Origin: an uncultured Bizionia sp.
GTDB taxonomy: Bacteria; Bacteroidota; Bacteroidia; Flavobacteriales; Flavobacteriaceae
Direction of reading: 5' to 3'
Length of the DNA stretch: 64,000 nt
Assembly: GCA_947496215.1 (NCBI GenBank)
Contig: CANMCF010000017.1
Location: 32,177-96,176 of the forward strand
The notes beneath the pieces are model-generated. The model did no database searches and had not been told where the DNA came from. It saw only the letters and a program-made list of their open reading frames with translations. Shown in pieces: positions 1-8,833 of this stretch (positions are counted from its first letter, which is position 1; each line of letters begins with the position of its first letter). Made by a program: the position numbers and the translations under genes.

Positions 1-1318
1 GGCAATGCGTGCACGTGGAGCCCAAGTCACGGATATTGCCATTATCGTTGCGGCGGCAGATGACGACATCATGCCACAGACTAAGGAGGCAATATCACAT
101 GCACAAGCAGCAGGAGTACCCATCGTATTTGCGATAAACAAAATAGATAAGCCAGATGCTAATCCAGAAAAGATTAAAGAAGGATTGGCACAAATGAACC
201 TATTGGTTGAAGATTGGGGAGGTAAGATACAATCCCATGACATCTCGGCCAAAATGGGAACTGGCGTGAAAGAACTGTTGGAAAAAGTATTGCTTGAAGC
301 CGAATTGTTGGAATTGAAGGCAAACCCAAATAAACCTGCAGTAGGAACAGTTGTGGAAGCCTATTTGGACAAGGGACGTGGATATGTATCCACGATATTG
401 GTTCAAGCAGGAACCTTGAGAATAGGTGATTACGTATTAGCTGGTAAAAACAGTGGTAAGGTTAAGGCGATGCAGGATGAGCGAGGTAACAATGTCAAAG
501 AGGCAGGCCCATCTATACCAGTATCAATCCTTGGATTGGATGGTGCACCACAAGCTGGTGACAAGTTCAATGTATTTGCAGACGAACGTGAAGCTAAGCA
601 AATTGCGACGAAACGTATGCAGCTACAACGTGAGCAAGATGTACGTACTACCAAGACACTGACACTTGCAGAGATTGGACGTCGTATAGCATTAGGAACG
701 TTCAAAGAGCTCAACATCATTCTTAAAGGAGATGTGGATGGTTCTGTTGAAGCATTGACAGATTCATTCCAGAAATTGTCTACCGAAGAAATTCAAGTGA
801 ACATCCTACACAAAGGTGTTGGAGCAATTACGGAAAGTGATGTATTGCTTGCAACGGCATCAGATGCAATTATCATTGGATTTAATGTACGTCCTGTAGG
901 AAATGCAAGGGTCATAGCAGACAGGGAAGAAGTAGATATCAGAACATACTCGATTATCTATGATGCCATCAATGACCTAAAAGATGCAATGGAAGGCATG
1001 TTGTCTCCGGAGTTGAAAGAAGAGATTACAGGTACGGCGGAGATTAGAGAAATCTTCAAGGTGTCCAAAGTCGGAACGATCGCTGGTTGTATGGTTATGA
1101 ATGGTAAGATATTCAGAAACTCACAAATACGATTGATTCGTGATGGAGTAGTTGTCTATACCGGTGAATTGGCTTCATTGAAACGATTCAAGGATGACGC
1201 CAAGGAAGTAGCCAAAGGTTACGATTGCGGTATGCAAATCCAGAACTACAATGACGTCAAGGAATGGGATACCATAGAAGCATTCCATGAAGTGGAAGTC
1301 AAGAAGAAACTGAAATAA
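1..1318 (+). CDS. infB: Translation initiation factor IF-2, C-terminal part (5' end outside window)
   Basis: IF-2 is the GTPase that brings initiator fMet-tRNA to the small ribosomal subunit and promotes subunit joining. The frame is already open at base 2 (Ala codon before AMRARGAQ), so the gene starts upstream and the N-terminal region and the P-loop are missing here. Visible are the G-domain end with the guanine-binding motif NKID (about residue 45 from the Met at base 5) and SAKMGTG, then the beta-barrel domain II ([18 protein letters not shown]), domain III and the C-terminal fMet-tRNA-binding domain ending EVEVKKKLK. The match to bacterial IF-2 is collinear to the normal end. It is followed by a bidirectional hairpin terminator shared with the convergent SPOR gene. 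Identification is secure; only completeness is limited by the window edge. Confidence 0.97.
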   Translation, partial: AMRARGAQVTDIAIIVAAADDDIMPQTKEAISHAQAAGVPIVFAINKIDKPDANPEKIKEGLAQMNLLVEDWGGKIQSHDISAKMGTGVKELLEKVLLEAELLELKANPNKPAVGTVVEAYLDKGRGYVSTILVQAGTLRIGDYVLAGKNSGKVKAMQDERGNNVKEAGPSIPVSILGLDGAPQAGDKFNVFADEREAKQIATKRMQLQREQDVRTTKTLTLAEIGRRIALGTFKELNIILKGDVDGSVEALTDSFQKLSTEEIQVNILHKGVGAITESDVLLATASDAIIIGFNVRPVGNARVIADREEVDIRTYSIIYDAINDLKDAMEGMLSPELKEEITGTAEIREIFKVSKVGTIAGCMVMNGKIFRNSQIRLIRDGVVVYTGELASLKRFKDDAKEVAKGYDCGMQIQNYNDVKEWDTIEAFHEVEVKKKLK

Positions 1319-1335
1319 CATACGATATTTAACAA

Positions 1336-1367
1336 TAAAAAAAGCGACCAAATGGTCGCTTTTTTTT
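1336..1367. terminator. Bidirectional terminator between infB and the SPOR gene
   Basis: An A-run, the stem agcgacca / tggtcgct and a T-run form a symmetric intrinsic terminator 18 bases after the infB stop. It serves infB on the plus strand and the convergent SPOR gene on the minus strand. On that strand the T-run touches the stop codon of the SPOR gene. Confidence 0.9.
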
Positions 1368-1767
1368 ATTTCTTCTTCTTCTTTTTAGGTTTGAACCAAA
1401 AGGCGGTGGGGAACTTTTTTTGAATTTTGATCAGAGCCCGATCCGCTTCCAGTCTAGTTCTAAAATTACCAACCCAAACCTTGTAATTTGGGGTTTCATA
1501 TACCATTTTGGTAGGCCATTGGTTATAGGCGTAAAGAAAGCCGGTTTTAACGTTTTCAGCCTTGCTTCTGCCACCTGAAAAAATCTGAATTTTATAGCGT
1601 CCAGTATCGTCATCACTTTTGTTTATTTCCTTCTTCAACTCCAATAAAGTGGAAATGGATGGTGCTTGATTGATGGCTACATTGCCATCCTGTGCGTTGC
1701 TCGATAGGGAAACCCCAATAAGGCAAAGGCCTAGTAAACAAAGGTTTTTATAAGAAAATCGTTTCAT
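1366..1767 (-). CDS. Exported SPOR-domain protein
   Basis: A 133-residue protein with an N-terminal signal peptide (hydrophobic LCLLGLCLIGVSLSS, likely cut after SNAQ) followed by one SPOR domain at about residues 57-123 (YKIQIFSGGRSKAE... VWVGNFRTRLEADRALI). SPOR domains bind septal, denuded peptidoglycan, so a periplasmic, division- or wall-related role is inferred; the exact job is unknown. The protein ends in a run of lysines (PKKKKKK) encoded right beside the shared terminator. It stands alone on the minus strand between infB and the act operon. A perfect TAnnTTTG element lies 19 bases upstream of the start, supporting ATG at 1767. Confidence 0.85.
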   Translation of the reverse strand: MKRFSYKNLCLLGLCLIGVSLSSNAQDGNVAINQAPSISTLLELKKEINKSDDDTGRYKIQIFSGGRSKAENVKTGFLYAYNQWPTKMVYETPNYKVWVGNFRTRLEADRALIKIQKKFPTAFWFKPKKKKKK

Positions 1768-1786
1768 AGAGGTGTTTTAATTGATA

Positions 1787-1794
1787 CAAATGTA
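1787..1794 (-). promoter_or_regulatory. Bacteroidetes -7 element for the SPOR gene
   Basis: On the minus strand the sequence reads TACATTTG, a perfect match to the Bacteroidetes primary-sigma -7 consensus TAnnTTTG, placed 19 bases before the ATG. No clear TTTG -33 element was seen. Confidence 0.6.
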
Positions 1795-1892
1795 AATGTT
1801 ATTAACTTAATCTTACCCTATTTTATTATTTAGAATATCTCTAAATTAGAAATTAAGACTTCCCTAACATTTCTAAAATGGAGTATAAGTAT

Positions 1893-1916
1893 TACTTTTG
1901 CCTAAATTTTATAGGC
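1893..1916 (+). promoter_or_regulatory. Promoter of the act-cox operon with an inverted repeat at the start site
   Basis: TACTTTTG (1893-1900) matches the -7 consensus TAnnTTTG. It is followed at once by the inverted repeat GCCTA-N7-TAGGC (1900-1916), which covers the expected transcription start and could be an operator or a 5' leader hairpin. The first ATG of actA is at 1936. No good -33 TTTG is visible at the usual spacing. Confidence 0.55.
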
Positions 1917-1935
1917 GTATATTTTTCTTGTACAT

Positions 1936-3300
1936 ATGAAAAAACCATACCAAAGTTTAGAAGCTAATTTTACTAATAATATGAAACAGGTGATTCACCG
2001 TAAGTTAAGCAGCAACATCCTTCGTTTAAGCTTGATTATCTTAATAGCATTTTCTAGTTCACTTTCAGCCCAAGAGGGCGATCCGGCAGCGGGTAAAGCA
2101 TTGTTCAATACAAACTGTGCATCTTGTCATAAAATGGACAAGAAGATGACAGGTCCTGCATTGCGTAATGTCGAAGCACGTTTGGCCGAGGATGAGGGAT
2201 TGGATAGAGAATGGTTGTATTCTTGGATAAAGAATAGTGCAGGGATGGTTAAATCTGGCGATGCATATGCAAACAAGATCTATGCGGAGTACAAAGGTGT
2301 AGCGATGACGGCTTTTCCTCAATTGTCCAATGCAGATATCGATAATATTTTAGCATATACAGCAGTAGATCCTTGTGTTTCTAATCCTAAACCGGGATGC
2401 CCAGGTTATGTTCCTCCTCCAGGGGGAGAAGCTACTAGCTCAGGTGATGGAGACGGAGCTTCAAATAATTTGATACTTGGAGCCTTGGCATTGTTGTTTG
2501 CCTTGTTGGCAGGAGCCTTGGTTTTGGTAAATAGAACATTGCGTAGTTTTGCGCAAGAAAAAGGAGTGCAATTGAATGAGGCGCCAAAAGGGACTCCAAT
2601 CTGGAAGGCTTTTGTTCAAAATCAATTTTTGGTATTGGTGACGGCAATATTCCTATTGTTGGCATCTGGGTACTTCGTATACGGGTACTTCATGCAAGTA
2701 GGAGTTAATCAAGGATACGAGCCAGTTCAGGAAATTCATTTCTCACATAGAATACATGCAGGGGACAATGGAGTGGATTGTAAATACTGTCACTCTTCAG
2801 CAAGAGTCAGCAAGACATCTGGGATTCCATCCTTGAATGTATGTATGAACTGTCACAAATCCATATCAGAGGTAGCGGATGCAACTGCAACAGTGGAGCA
2901 TAGCAAGGATTTCTACGATGGTGAGATTAAAAAACTATACGCTGCCGTTGGTTGGGATGATGCCAATCAAGAATACACGGGAGAAACAAAGCCGGTAAAA
3001 TGGACTAGAATTCATAATTTGCCAGATTTTGCATATTTCAATCACTCACAACACGTTTCTGTTGCTGGTGTAGAGTGCCAGACTTGTCACGGACCTATCG
3101 AGGAAATGGAAATTGTCTCTCAACACGCACCTTTGACCATGGGTTGGTGTATCAACTGTCACAGGGAAACAAACGTGAAGGTTAAGGATAATGCATACTA
3201 TAGTAAGATTCACGAGCAATTGGCTAAGAAATATGGTGATTTGGATCAGATCAAAGCAGCTCAAATGGGTGGATTGGAATGTGGTAAATGTCATTACTAG
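1936..3300 (+). CDS. actA: Alternative complex III multiheme cytochrome c subunit ActA
   Basis: Electron-transfer subunit of alternative complex III, the quinol:cytochrome c/oxidase oxidoreductase that replaces bc1 in many Bacteroidetes. The 454-residue protein has a signal peptide (ending SLSAQ), an N-terminal monoheme cytochrome c domain (CASCH at C61), a glycine/serine-rich linker, two hydrophobic segments (about residues 178-198 and 235-255), and a periplasmic pentaheme domain with CKYCH (C282), CMNCH (C303), CQTCH (C381), CINCH (C405) and CGKCH (C449). That makes six CxxCH sites. ATG at 1936 is used here; an in-frame ATG at 1981 would give a shorter and more typical signal peptide. First gene of the actABCDEF-coxBA operon. 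Identification rests on the heme pattern and the gene order. Confidence 0.93.
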   Translation: MKKPYQSLEANFTNNMKQVIHRKLSSNILRLSLIILIAFSSSLSAQEGDPAAGKALFNTNCASCHKMDKKMTGPALRNVEARLAEDEGLDREWLYSWIKNSAGMVKSGDAYANKIYAEYKGVAMTAFPQLSNADIDNILAYTAVDPCVSNPKPGCPGYVPPPGGEATSSGDGDGASNNLILGALALLFALLAGALVLVNRTLRSFAQEKGVQLNEAPKGTPIWKAFVQNQFLVLVTAIFLLLASGYFVYGYFMQVGVNQGYEPVQEIHFSHRIHAGDNGVDCKYCHSSARVSKTSGIPSLNVCMNCHKSISEVADATATVEHSKDFYDGEIKKLYAAVGWDDANQEYTGETKPVKWTRIHNLPDFAYFNHSQHVSVAGVECQTCHGPIEEMEIVSQHAPLTMGWCINCHRETNVKVKDNAYYSKIHEQLAKKYGDLDQIKAAQMGGLECGKCHY

Positions 3301-3319
3301 AAACGAAACGTTTTTAGTC

Positions 3320-3338
3320 TTTCCACGAGAGTGGGAAT
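3320..3338. repeat. Intercistronic hairpin (REP-like palindrome?) between actA and actB
   Basis: The 100-base actA-actB gap holds a hairpin of the form ttccac-gaga-gtgggaa with one G-T pair. It lies inside an operon and has no T-run, so it is not a typical terminator. It resembles short extragenic palindromes that punctuate operons and could stabilise the actA message or be one copy of a genome-wide repeat; no second copy was noticed in this window. Confidence 0.4.
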
Positions 3339-3400
3339 CTCTTGTCGAAAAGGGATTTAAAACTTTAAAAATAAATTAAGAAGTAATTCAATTATATAAT

Positions 3401-6400
3401 ATGTCATCAAACAAGAAATACTGGAAAAGTGTTGAGGAGCTTAAAGAAAACAGCTCTATTGTTGAGACGCTAAAACAAAACGAATTTGTTAAGGAGATTC
3501 CAACAGATGAGTTCTTAGGAGATAAGGAAGCATTGGAAAACTCTTCGACAACGCGTCGTGATTTCTTAAAGTATGTTGGTTTTAGTACAGCTGCTGCATC
3601 TTTGGCAGCCTGTGAAGGACCAGTAATCAAATCAATTCCTTATGTGGTTCAGCCAGATACCATTATTCCTGGTGTGGCAAACTATTATGCTACGACAGTA
3701 GCTGATGGATTTGATTTTGCTAGCGTTTTGGTAAAAACTCGAGAAGGTCGTCCAATTAAAATTGAAAACAATGGTCTTGCAACTACAAGTGGTAGCGCAA
3801 ATGCAAGAGTCAATGCATCGGTTTTAGGTTTGTATGACAGTAAGAGGTTGAAGACTCCGATGAAAGGAGAAAGTGTGATCTCTTGGTCTGCATTACAGTT
3901 AGAGACAACACAGAAACTTGCAGATTTAAGAGATTCTGGAAGACAAATAGTGTTGTTGACGCAAACATATGCCAGTCCATCTACAAGTAAATTGATTTCG
4001 GAATTCAAGGAAAAGTATGTGAATGTGAATCACGTACAGTATGATGCTGTTTCAGAATCTGCTGCATTGGATGCTTTTCAAGCTAAATACAACGAAAGAG
4101 CACTAGTAAATTACGATTTCTCCAAAGCAGCAACGATAGTTTCTGTTGGAGCTGATTTCTTGGGAGATTGGCAAGGAGGAGGCTTTGATTCCGGATATGC
4201 AAAAGGACGTGTGCCCAACCACGGGAAAATGTCACGCCACGTGCAATTTGAATCAAATATGTCTCTTTCTGGAGCAAATGCAGACAAACGTGTGCCATTG
4301 ACTCCAACAGAGCAAAAATTGGTCTTGGCCAAATTACATAGCCTTATCGTTGGTGGTTCTGTTTCGGTAAACCTACCGAAGCATATCGATGATGCTGTTC
4401 AAAAGGCAGCAAATCAGATCAGCAAGGCTGGTAGCAACGGTGTTGTTGTAACTGGTATTCAGGATGTGAATGCTCAAACAGTCGTTTTGGAAATCAACGA
4501 ATACATAAAAAGTAAGGCGTTCGATACCGTAAACACGATACAGACAAGACAAGGTGACAATTCTAAAATAGCAACATTGATCGCAGATATGAAAGCGGGT
4601 AATGTTGGTGCTATCATAATGAGTGGTGTCAATCCAATGTATACTTTGCCGAATGCAAATGATTTTGCAGCTGGTTTGAAGAAAACGGCATTGTCCATTG
4701 CATTCTCTATGAAAGTGGATGAAACATCATCCTTGGCACAATACATAGCTGCAGCACCCCATAATTTGGAATCTTGGGGAGATGTGGAAATAAAGAAAGG
4801 ACACTTCGGGTTGATACAACCTACGATTCGTCCTTTGTTCGATACGAAGCAATTTCAAGAAGCATTATTGGTGTGGAATGGAAACGATATGTCATATAAT
4901 GACTATGTCAAGAACGTATGGAACGAAAGCATATTGAATGGAGGTTCGTTCAACAAGGCATTGCATGATGGTGTCTTTGTAGGAGCAGCAACTACGGGAT
5001 TAGCTACTGAAACAGGATCTACTGCTGAGATAGGAGCTAACGATGCTACAACTCCTTCTGGAAATGCAGCAAGAGCATTGGCTCAAGCGACATCTAAAGG
5101 AATGGAGCTTACCTTATACACAAAAGTAGGGATGGGAGATGGCCAACAAGCCAACAACCCATGGTTACAGGAATTTCCAGATCCGATAACAAGAACATCT
5201 TGGGACAACTACTTGACTGTTTCCGCAGCTGATGCCAAAGAATTGGGATTGGTGAATGAACATGAGGCAACAGGAGCCTTGAATGGTAGCTATGCAGATG
5301 TGACTGTGAATGGAGTTACTATAACATCACCGGTAATCATTCAACCAGGACAAGCGAAAGGTTCTTTCGGATTGTCTTTGGGATATGGTAGAACCAGTGC
5401 TGGTTTGAAAGAAGAAATGAAAACAGGGGTCAATGCCTATGCATTGTACCAAGGTTTCGATACGGTACAAAATGTAACAATAGCAAAAGCGGCTGGTATG
5501 CACGAGTTTGCTTGTGTTCAGTTGCAAAATACATTGATGGGTCGTGGAGACATCATCAGAGAAACGACATTGGAGGTTTTCAATACTAAGGGTAGAGATC
5601 ATTGGAATGCTATTCCTGTGGTATCATTGAATCACGAGGAAACACCAGTGACCTCTCCAGATGTGGATCTATGGGATGAATTTGATCGTTCGATAGGACA
5701 TCACTTCAATCTGTCTATTGACTTGAATGCCTGTACAGGATGTGGGGCTTGTGTTATAGCTTGTCATGCAGAAAACAACGTGCCTGTAGTTGGTAAAGAA
5801 GAAATTCGTCGTAGCCGTGATATGCACTGGTTACGTATAGATAGATATTATTCTAGTGAAGATACATTCGCTGATGATGATGCTAAGAAAAAAGGGTTCT
5901 CTGGACTATCTGGAGACAATGGTTCCTTAGGAGGATTCGGAGAATTGGAAATTGCAGCGGACAATCCGCAAGTTGCTTTCCAGCCTGTAATGTGTCAACA
6001 CTGTAACCATGCACCTTGTGAAACTGTTTGTCCTGTAGCGGCAACATCACACGGTCGTCAAGGACAAAACCACATGGCTTACAACCGTTGTGTGGGTACG
6101 AGATATTGTGCAAACAACTGTCCATACAAAGTACGTCGTTTCAACTGGTTCCTTTACAATGGGAATGATGAGTTTGACTACTTCATGAACGATGATTTAG
6201 GGAGAATGGTTATTAACCCAGACGTGACGGTACGTTCTCGTGGTGTAATGGAGAAATGTTCTATGTGTATTCAAATGACACAAAAGACTATTCTTGATGC
6301 AAAACGTGATGGACGTGTCATCAAAGATGGTGAATTCAAAACGGCTTGTTCTGCTGCTTGTAGTAGTGGTGCAATGACATTTGGAGATATCAACGATAAA

Positions 6401-6517
6401 GAAAGTGAAGTTGCAAAACTTTTAAAAGACGATCGTATGTATCACTTGTTGGAAAGTGTTGGTACCAAACCTAATGTTCAGTATCATACAAAGGTGAGAA
6501 ACACGAAAGAAGCATAA
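3401..6517 (+). CDS. actB: Alternative complex III iron-sulfur/molybdopterin-like subunit ActB
   Basis: Large peripheral subunit (1038 residues) that carries the Fe-S clusters of alternative complex III. A Tat-type motif TRRDFLKYVGFS at about residues 50-61 is followed by a hydrophobic stretch and AACEG, where the Cys may be lipidated. The middle (about 70-740) has the molybdopterin-oxidoreductase fold; in characterised ActB proteins this part lacks the cofactor. The C-terminal part carries ferredoxin motifs: CTGCGACVIAC from C777, CQHCNHAPCETVC, CVGTRYCANNC, CSMC and CSAAC, consistent with three [4Fe-4S] and one [3Fe-4S] clusters as known for the family. It sits between actA and actC in the operon. 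I saw no frameshift. Cluster count is from family knowledge, the cysteines from the sequence. Confidence 0.95.
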   Translation: MSSNKKYWKSVEELKENSSIVETLKQNEFVKEIPTDEFLGDKEALENSSTTRRDFLKYVGFSTAAASLAACEGPVIKSIPYVVQPDTIIPGVANYYATTVADGFDFASVLVKTREGRPIKIENNGLATTSGSANARVNASVLGLYDSKRLKTPMKGESVISWSALQLETTQKLADLRDSGRQIVLLTQTYASPSTSKLISEFKEKYVNVNHVQYDAVSESAALDAFQAKYNERALVNYDFSKAATIVSVGADFLGDWQGGGFDSGYAKGRVPNHGKMSRHVQFESNMSLSGANADKRVPLTPTEQKLVLAKLHSLIVGGSVSVNLPKHIDDAVQKAANQISKAGSNGVVVTGIQDVNAQTVVLEINEYIKSKAFDTVNTIQTRQGDNSKIATLIADMKAGNVGAIIMSGVNPMYTLPNANDFAAGLKKTALSIAFSMKVDETSSLAQYIAAAPHNLESWGDVEIKKGHFGLIQPTIRPLFDTKQFQEALLVWNGNDMSYNDYVKNVWNESILNGGSFNKALHDGVFVGAATTGLATETGSTAEIGANDATTPSGNAARALAQATSKGMELTLYTKVGMGDGQQANNPWLQEFPDPITRTSWDNYLTVSAADAKELGLVNEHEATGALNGSYADVTVNGVTITSPVIIQPGQAKGSFGLSLGYGRTSAGLKEEMKTGVNAYALYQGFDTVQNVTIAKAAGMHEFACVQLQNTLMGRGDIIRETTLEVFNTKGRDHWNAIPVVSLNHEETPVTSPDVDLWDEFDRSIGHHFNLSIDLNACTGCGACVIACHAENNVPVVGKEEIRRSRDMHWLRIDRYYSSEDTFADDDAKKKGFSGLSGDNGSLGGFGELEIAADNPQVAFQPVMCQHCNHAPCETVCPVAATSHGRQGQNHMAYNRCVGTRYCANNCPYKVRRFNWFLYNGNDEFDYFMNDDLGRMVINPDVTVRSRGVMEKCSMCIQMTQKTILDAKRDGRVIKDGEFKTACSAACSSGAMTFGDINDKESEVAKLLKDDRMYHLLESVGTKPNVQYHTKVRNTKEA

Positions 6518-6552
6518 AAAAAGATTAATTAACAAACAATTATAAAAGGATT

Positions 6553-8283
6553 ATGGCGTCTCATTACGAAGCACCTATTAGAAGACCTTTAGTTACAGGC
6601 GAAAAATCGTATCACGATGTAACTGTTGACATAGCTGCTCCTGTAGAAGGAAAAGCAAACAAACAGTGGTGGATTGTATTCTCAATCGCACTTATCGCGT
6701 TTCTTTGGGGAATTGGTTGTATCATTTACACGGTATCAACAGGTATTGGAACTTGGGGTTTGAATAAAACCGTAGGTTGGGCCTGGGATATTACTAACTT
6801 CGTTTGGTGGGTTGGTATTGGTCACGCAGGAACACTTATTTCTGCAGTACTATTATTATTCCGTCAAAAATGGAGAATGGCGATTAACCGTTCTGCAGAA
6901 GCAATGACAATTTTCTCGGTAGTACAAGCCGGGTTATTCCCAATCATTCACATGGGAAGACCTTGGTTGGCATACTGGGTATTACCTATACCAAATCAAT
7001 TTGGATCCCTATGGGTAAACTTTAACTCTCCATTACTTTGGGATGTATTTGCAATCTCTACATATCTATCTGTATCATTGGTATTCTGGTGGACAGGTTT
7101 ATTGCCGGATTTCGCAATGATTCGTGATAGAGCTGTAAAACCATTTCAAAAGAAGATATACAGTCTATTGAGTTTTGGTTGGACAGGTAGAGCAAAAGAC
7201 TGGCAACGTTTTGAAGAAGTATCTTTGGTATTGGCAGGTTTGGCAACACCACTTGTACTTTCTGTACACACGATAGTATCATTCGATTTTGCAACATCTG
7301 TAATTCCAGGTTGGCACACGACCATATTTCCACCTTACTTCGTCGCAGGAGCAATATTCTCAGGGTTCGCAATGGTAAATACTTTGCTTATCATTATGAG
7401 GAAAGTATGTAATATGGAAGATTACATCACGGTACAACACATCGAGTTGATGAACATTGTAATTATGATTACAGGTTCCATAGTTGGTGTGGCTTATATC
7501 ACTGAGTTGTTCGTAGCTTGGTATTCTGGAGTGGAATATGAACAATATGCTTTCTTGAATAGAGCAACGGGACCTTATGCTTGGGCATACTGGGCAATGA
7601 TGTCTTGTAATGTTTTCTCTCCACAATTTATGTGGTTCAAGAAGCTAAGAACAAGTATCATGTTCTCTTTCGCGATCTCAATAGTAGTTAACATAGGAAT
7701 GTGGTTTGAGCGTTTTGTGATTATAGTAACATCTCTACACAGAGATTACTTGCCATCATCTTGGACAATGTTCTCACCTACATTCGTAGACATAGGTATC
7801 TTCATAGGAACGATAGGATTCTTCTTTGTGTTATTCCTATTGTATTCTAGGACATTCCCAGTAATTGCACAGGCGGAAGTAAAGACGATTTTGAAATCAT
7901 CTGGAGAACGTTATAAGAACATTAGAGAAAGAGGGGATAGTCTTGTAGGGACAGGTTCTGATTCAAGAACGTCCAACGGAAAGACTGCGACAGTTTCCAA
8001 TGTTGCGGATGCAACCAAAGACAGTGCCGAAAGTGTGAACAACCTCTTGGGGGCCATTGGAACTTTCGACCCCAATACACAAAAACCTGATGATTTGAAA
8101 AAGGTAAATGGTATTGGCCCAAAGATGGAACAAGTACTAAATGGAATTGGTATTTATTCTTTCCTGCAGGTTAGCAAAATGACAAAAAAAGAATATGATT
8201 TGTTGGACTCAATTATAGGTTCCTTCCCAGGAAGAGCAGAACGTGATGATTGGTCAGGACAAGCTAAAAACTTAATAAACTAG
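6553..8283 (+). CDS. actC: Alternative complex III membrane subunit ActC (NrfD-like) with C-terminal helix-hairpin-helix extension
   Basis: Quinol-site membrane subunit of alternative complex III, of the NrfD/polysulfide-reductase family. Residues 1-445 hold the expected multi-helix core (WWIVFSIALIAFLWGIGCII, HAGTLISAVLLLF, ending FPVIAQAEVKTILKSSGERY). Unlike a core-only ActC, the protein goes on for about 130 residues: a Ser/Thr/Asn-rich linker (about 446-512), then residues 513-576 with a helix-hairpin-helix-like motif (DDLKKVNGIGPKMEQVLNGI). This type of short HhH module is also found fused to other respiratory or ribosomal proteins, with unclear function. The reading frame is continuous, so the extension is real in this sequence. 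actD follows 10 bases later. Confidence 0.93.
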   Translation: MASHYEAPIRRPLVTGEKSYHDVTVDIAAPVEGKANKQWWIVFSIALIAFLWGIGCIIYTVSTGIGTWGLNKTVGWAWDITNFVWWVGIGHAGTLISAVLLLFRQKWRMAINRSAEAMTIFSVVQAGLFPIIHMGRPWLAYWVLPIPNQFGSLWVNFNSPLLWDVFAISTYLSVSLVFWWTGLLPDFAMIRDRAVKPFQKKIYSLLSFGWTGRAKDWQRFEEVSLVLAGLATPLVLSVHTIVSFDFATSVIPGWHTTIFPPYFVAGAIFSGFAMVNTLLIIMRKVCNMEDYITVQHIELMNIVIMITGSIVGVAYITELFVAWYSGVEYEQYAFLNRATGPYAWAYWAMMSCNVFSPQFMWFKKLRTSIMFSFAISIVVNIGMWFERFVIIVTSLHRDYLPSSWTMFSPTFVDIGIFIGTIGFFFVLFLLYSRTFPVIAQAEVKTILKSSGERYKNIRERGDSLVGTGSDSRTSNGKTATVSNVADATKDSAESVNNLLGAIGTFDPNTQKPDDLKKVNGIGPKMEQVLNGIGIYSFLQVSKMTKKEYDLLDSIIGSFPGRAERDDWSGQAKNLIN

Positions 8284-8293
8284 AGAGTAGCAT

Positions 8294-8824
8294 ATGGAAG
8301 CTTCAAAAGTAATTCACGCTATTTATACCGATGACGATGTTTTAATGGCAGCTGTTAAGAAAGTAAAAGCCGAAAAACACCACATCGAAGAGATATACAC
8401 GCCGTTTCCGGTTCACGGACTAGACAAGGCAATGGGATTAGCTCCAACAAGAATAGCCATCGCCTCATTTATGTATGGTTGTGTTGGTTTATGTGTAGCA
8501 GTTATAATGATGAATTTCATTATGATTGAAGATTGGCCACAAAACATTGGTGGTAAACCAAGTTTCAGCTATTTGGAAAATATGCCGGCATTCGTACCGA
8601 TCATGTTTGAGTTAACGGTGTTTTTTGCTGCTCACTTAATGGTGATTACATTTTATATGCGTAGTAGAATGTGGCCTTTTAAGAAAGCTGAAAACCCAGA
8701 CCCTAGAACGACAGATGACCATTTCTTGATGGAAATACCAGTACACGGTAATGAAAAGGAATTAGAAAGTCTGTTGGTGGGAACAGGAGCAGTTGAGATA
8801 AACATAGTAGATAAAGCGCATTAA
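8294..8824 (+). CDS. actD: Alternative complex III subunit ActD (DUF3341)
   Basis: A 176-residue DUF3341 protein, the small membrane subunit of alternative complex III that packs beside the NrfD-like subunits. The N-terminal 50 residues form a soluble ACT-like region (VIHAIYTDDDVLMAAVKKVK and IEEIYTPFPVHGLDKAMG), followed by two transmembrane helices (about 55-78, IASFMYGCVGLCVAVIMMNF, and 97-120, FVPIMFELTVFFAAHLMVIT) and a charged C-terminal tail. The motif YTPFPVHG is typical of the family. It lies between actC and actE in the expected order. No cofactor motif is seen, in line with a structural role. Confidence 0.93.
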   Translation: MEASKVIHAIYTDDDVLMAAVKKVKAEKHHIEEIYTPFPVHGLDKAMGLAPTRIAIASFMYGCVGLCVAVIMMNFIMIEDWPQNIGGKPSFSYLENMPAFVPIMFELTVFFAAHLMVITFYMRSRMWPFKKAENPDPRTTDDHFLMEIPVHGNEKELESLLVGTGAVEINIVDKAH

Positions 8825-8833
8825 TTATACAAG

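Noticed and set aside
3191..3379. Small plus-strand frame running from the actA end into the actA-actB gap
   Set aside because: Overlaps the last haem motifs of actA in another frame and ends in the hairpin region; no start signal or conserved feature.
3401..6517. ActB as a working molybdenum oxidoreductase
   Set aside because: The fold is that of the family, but ActB of alternative complex III is known to lack the cofactor, and the act gene order here is unmistakable.
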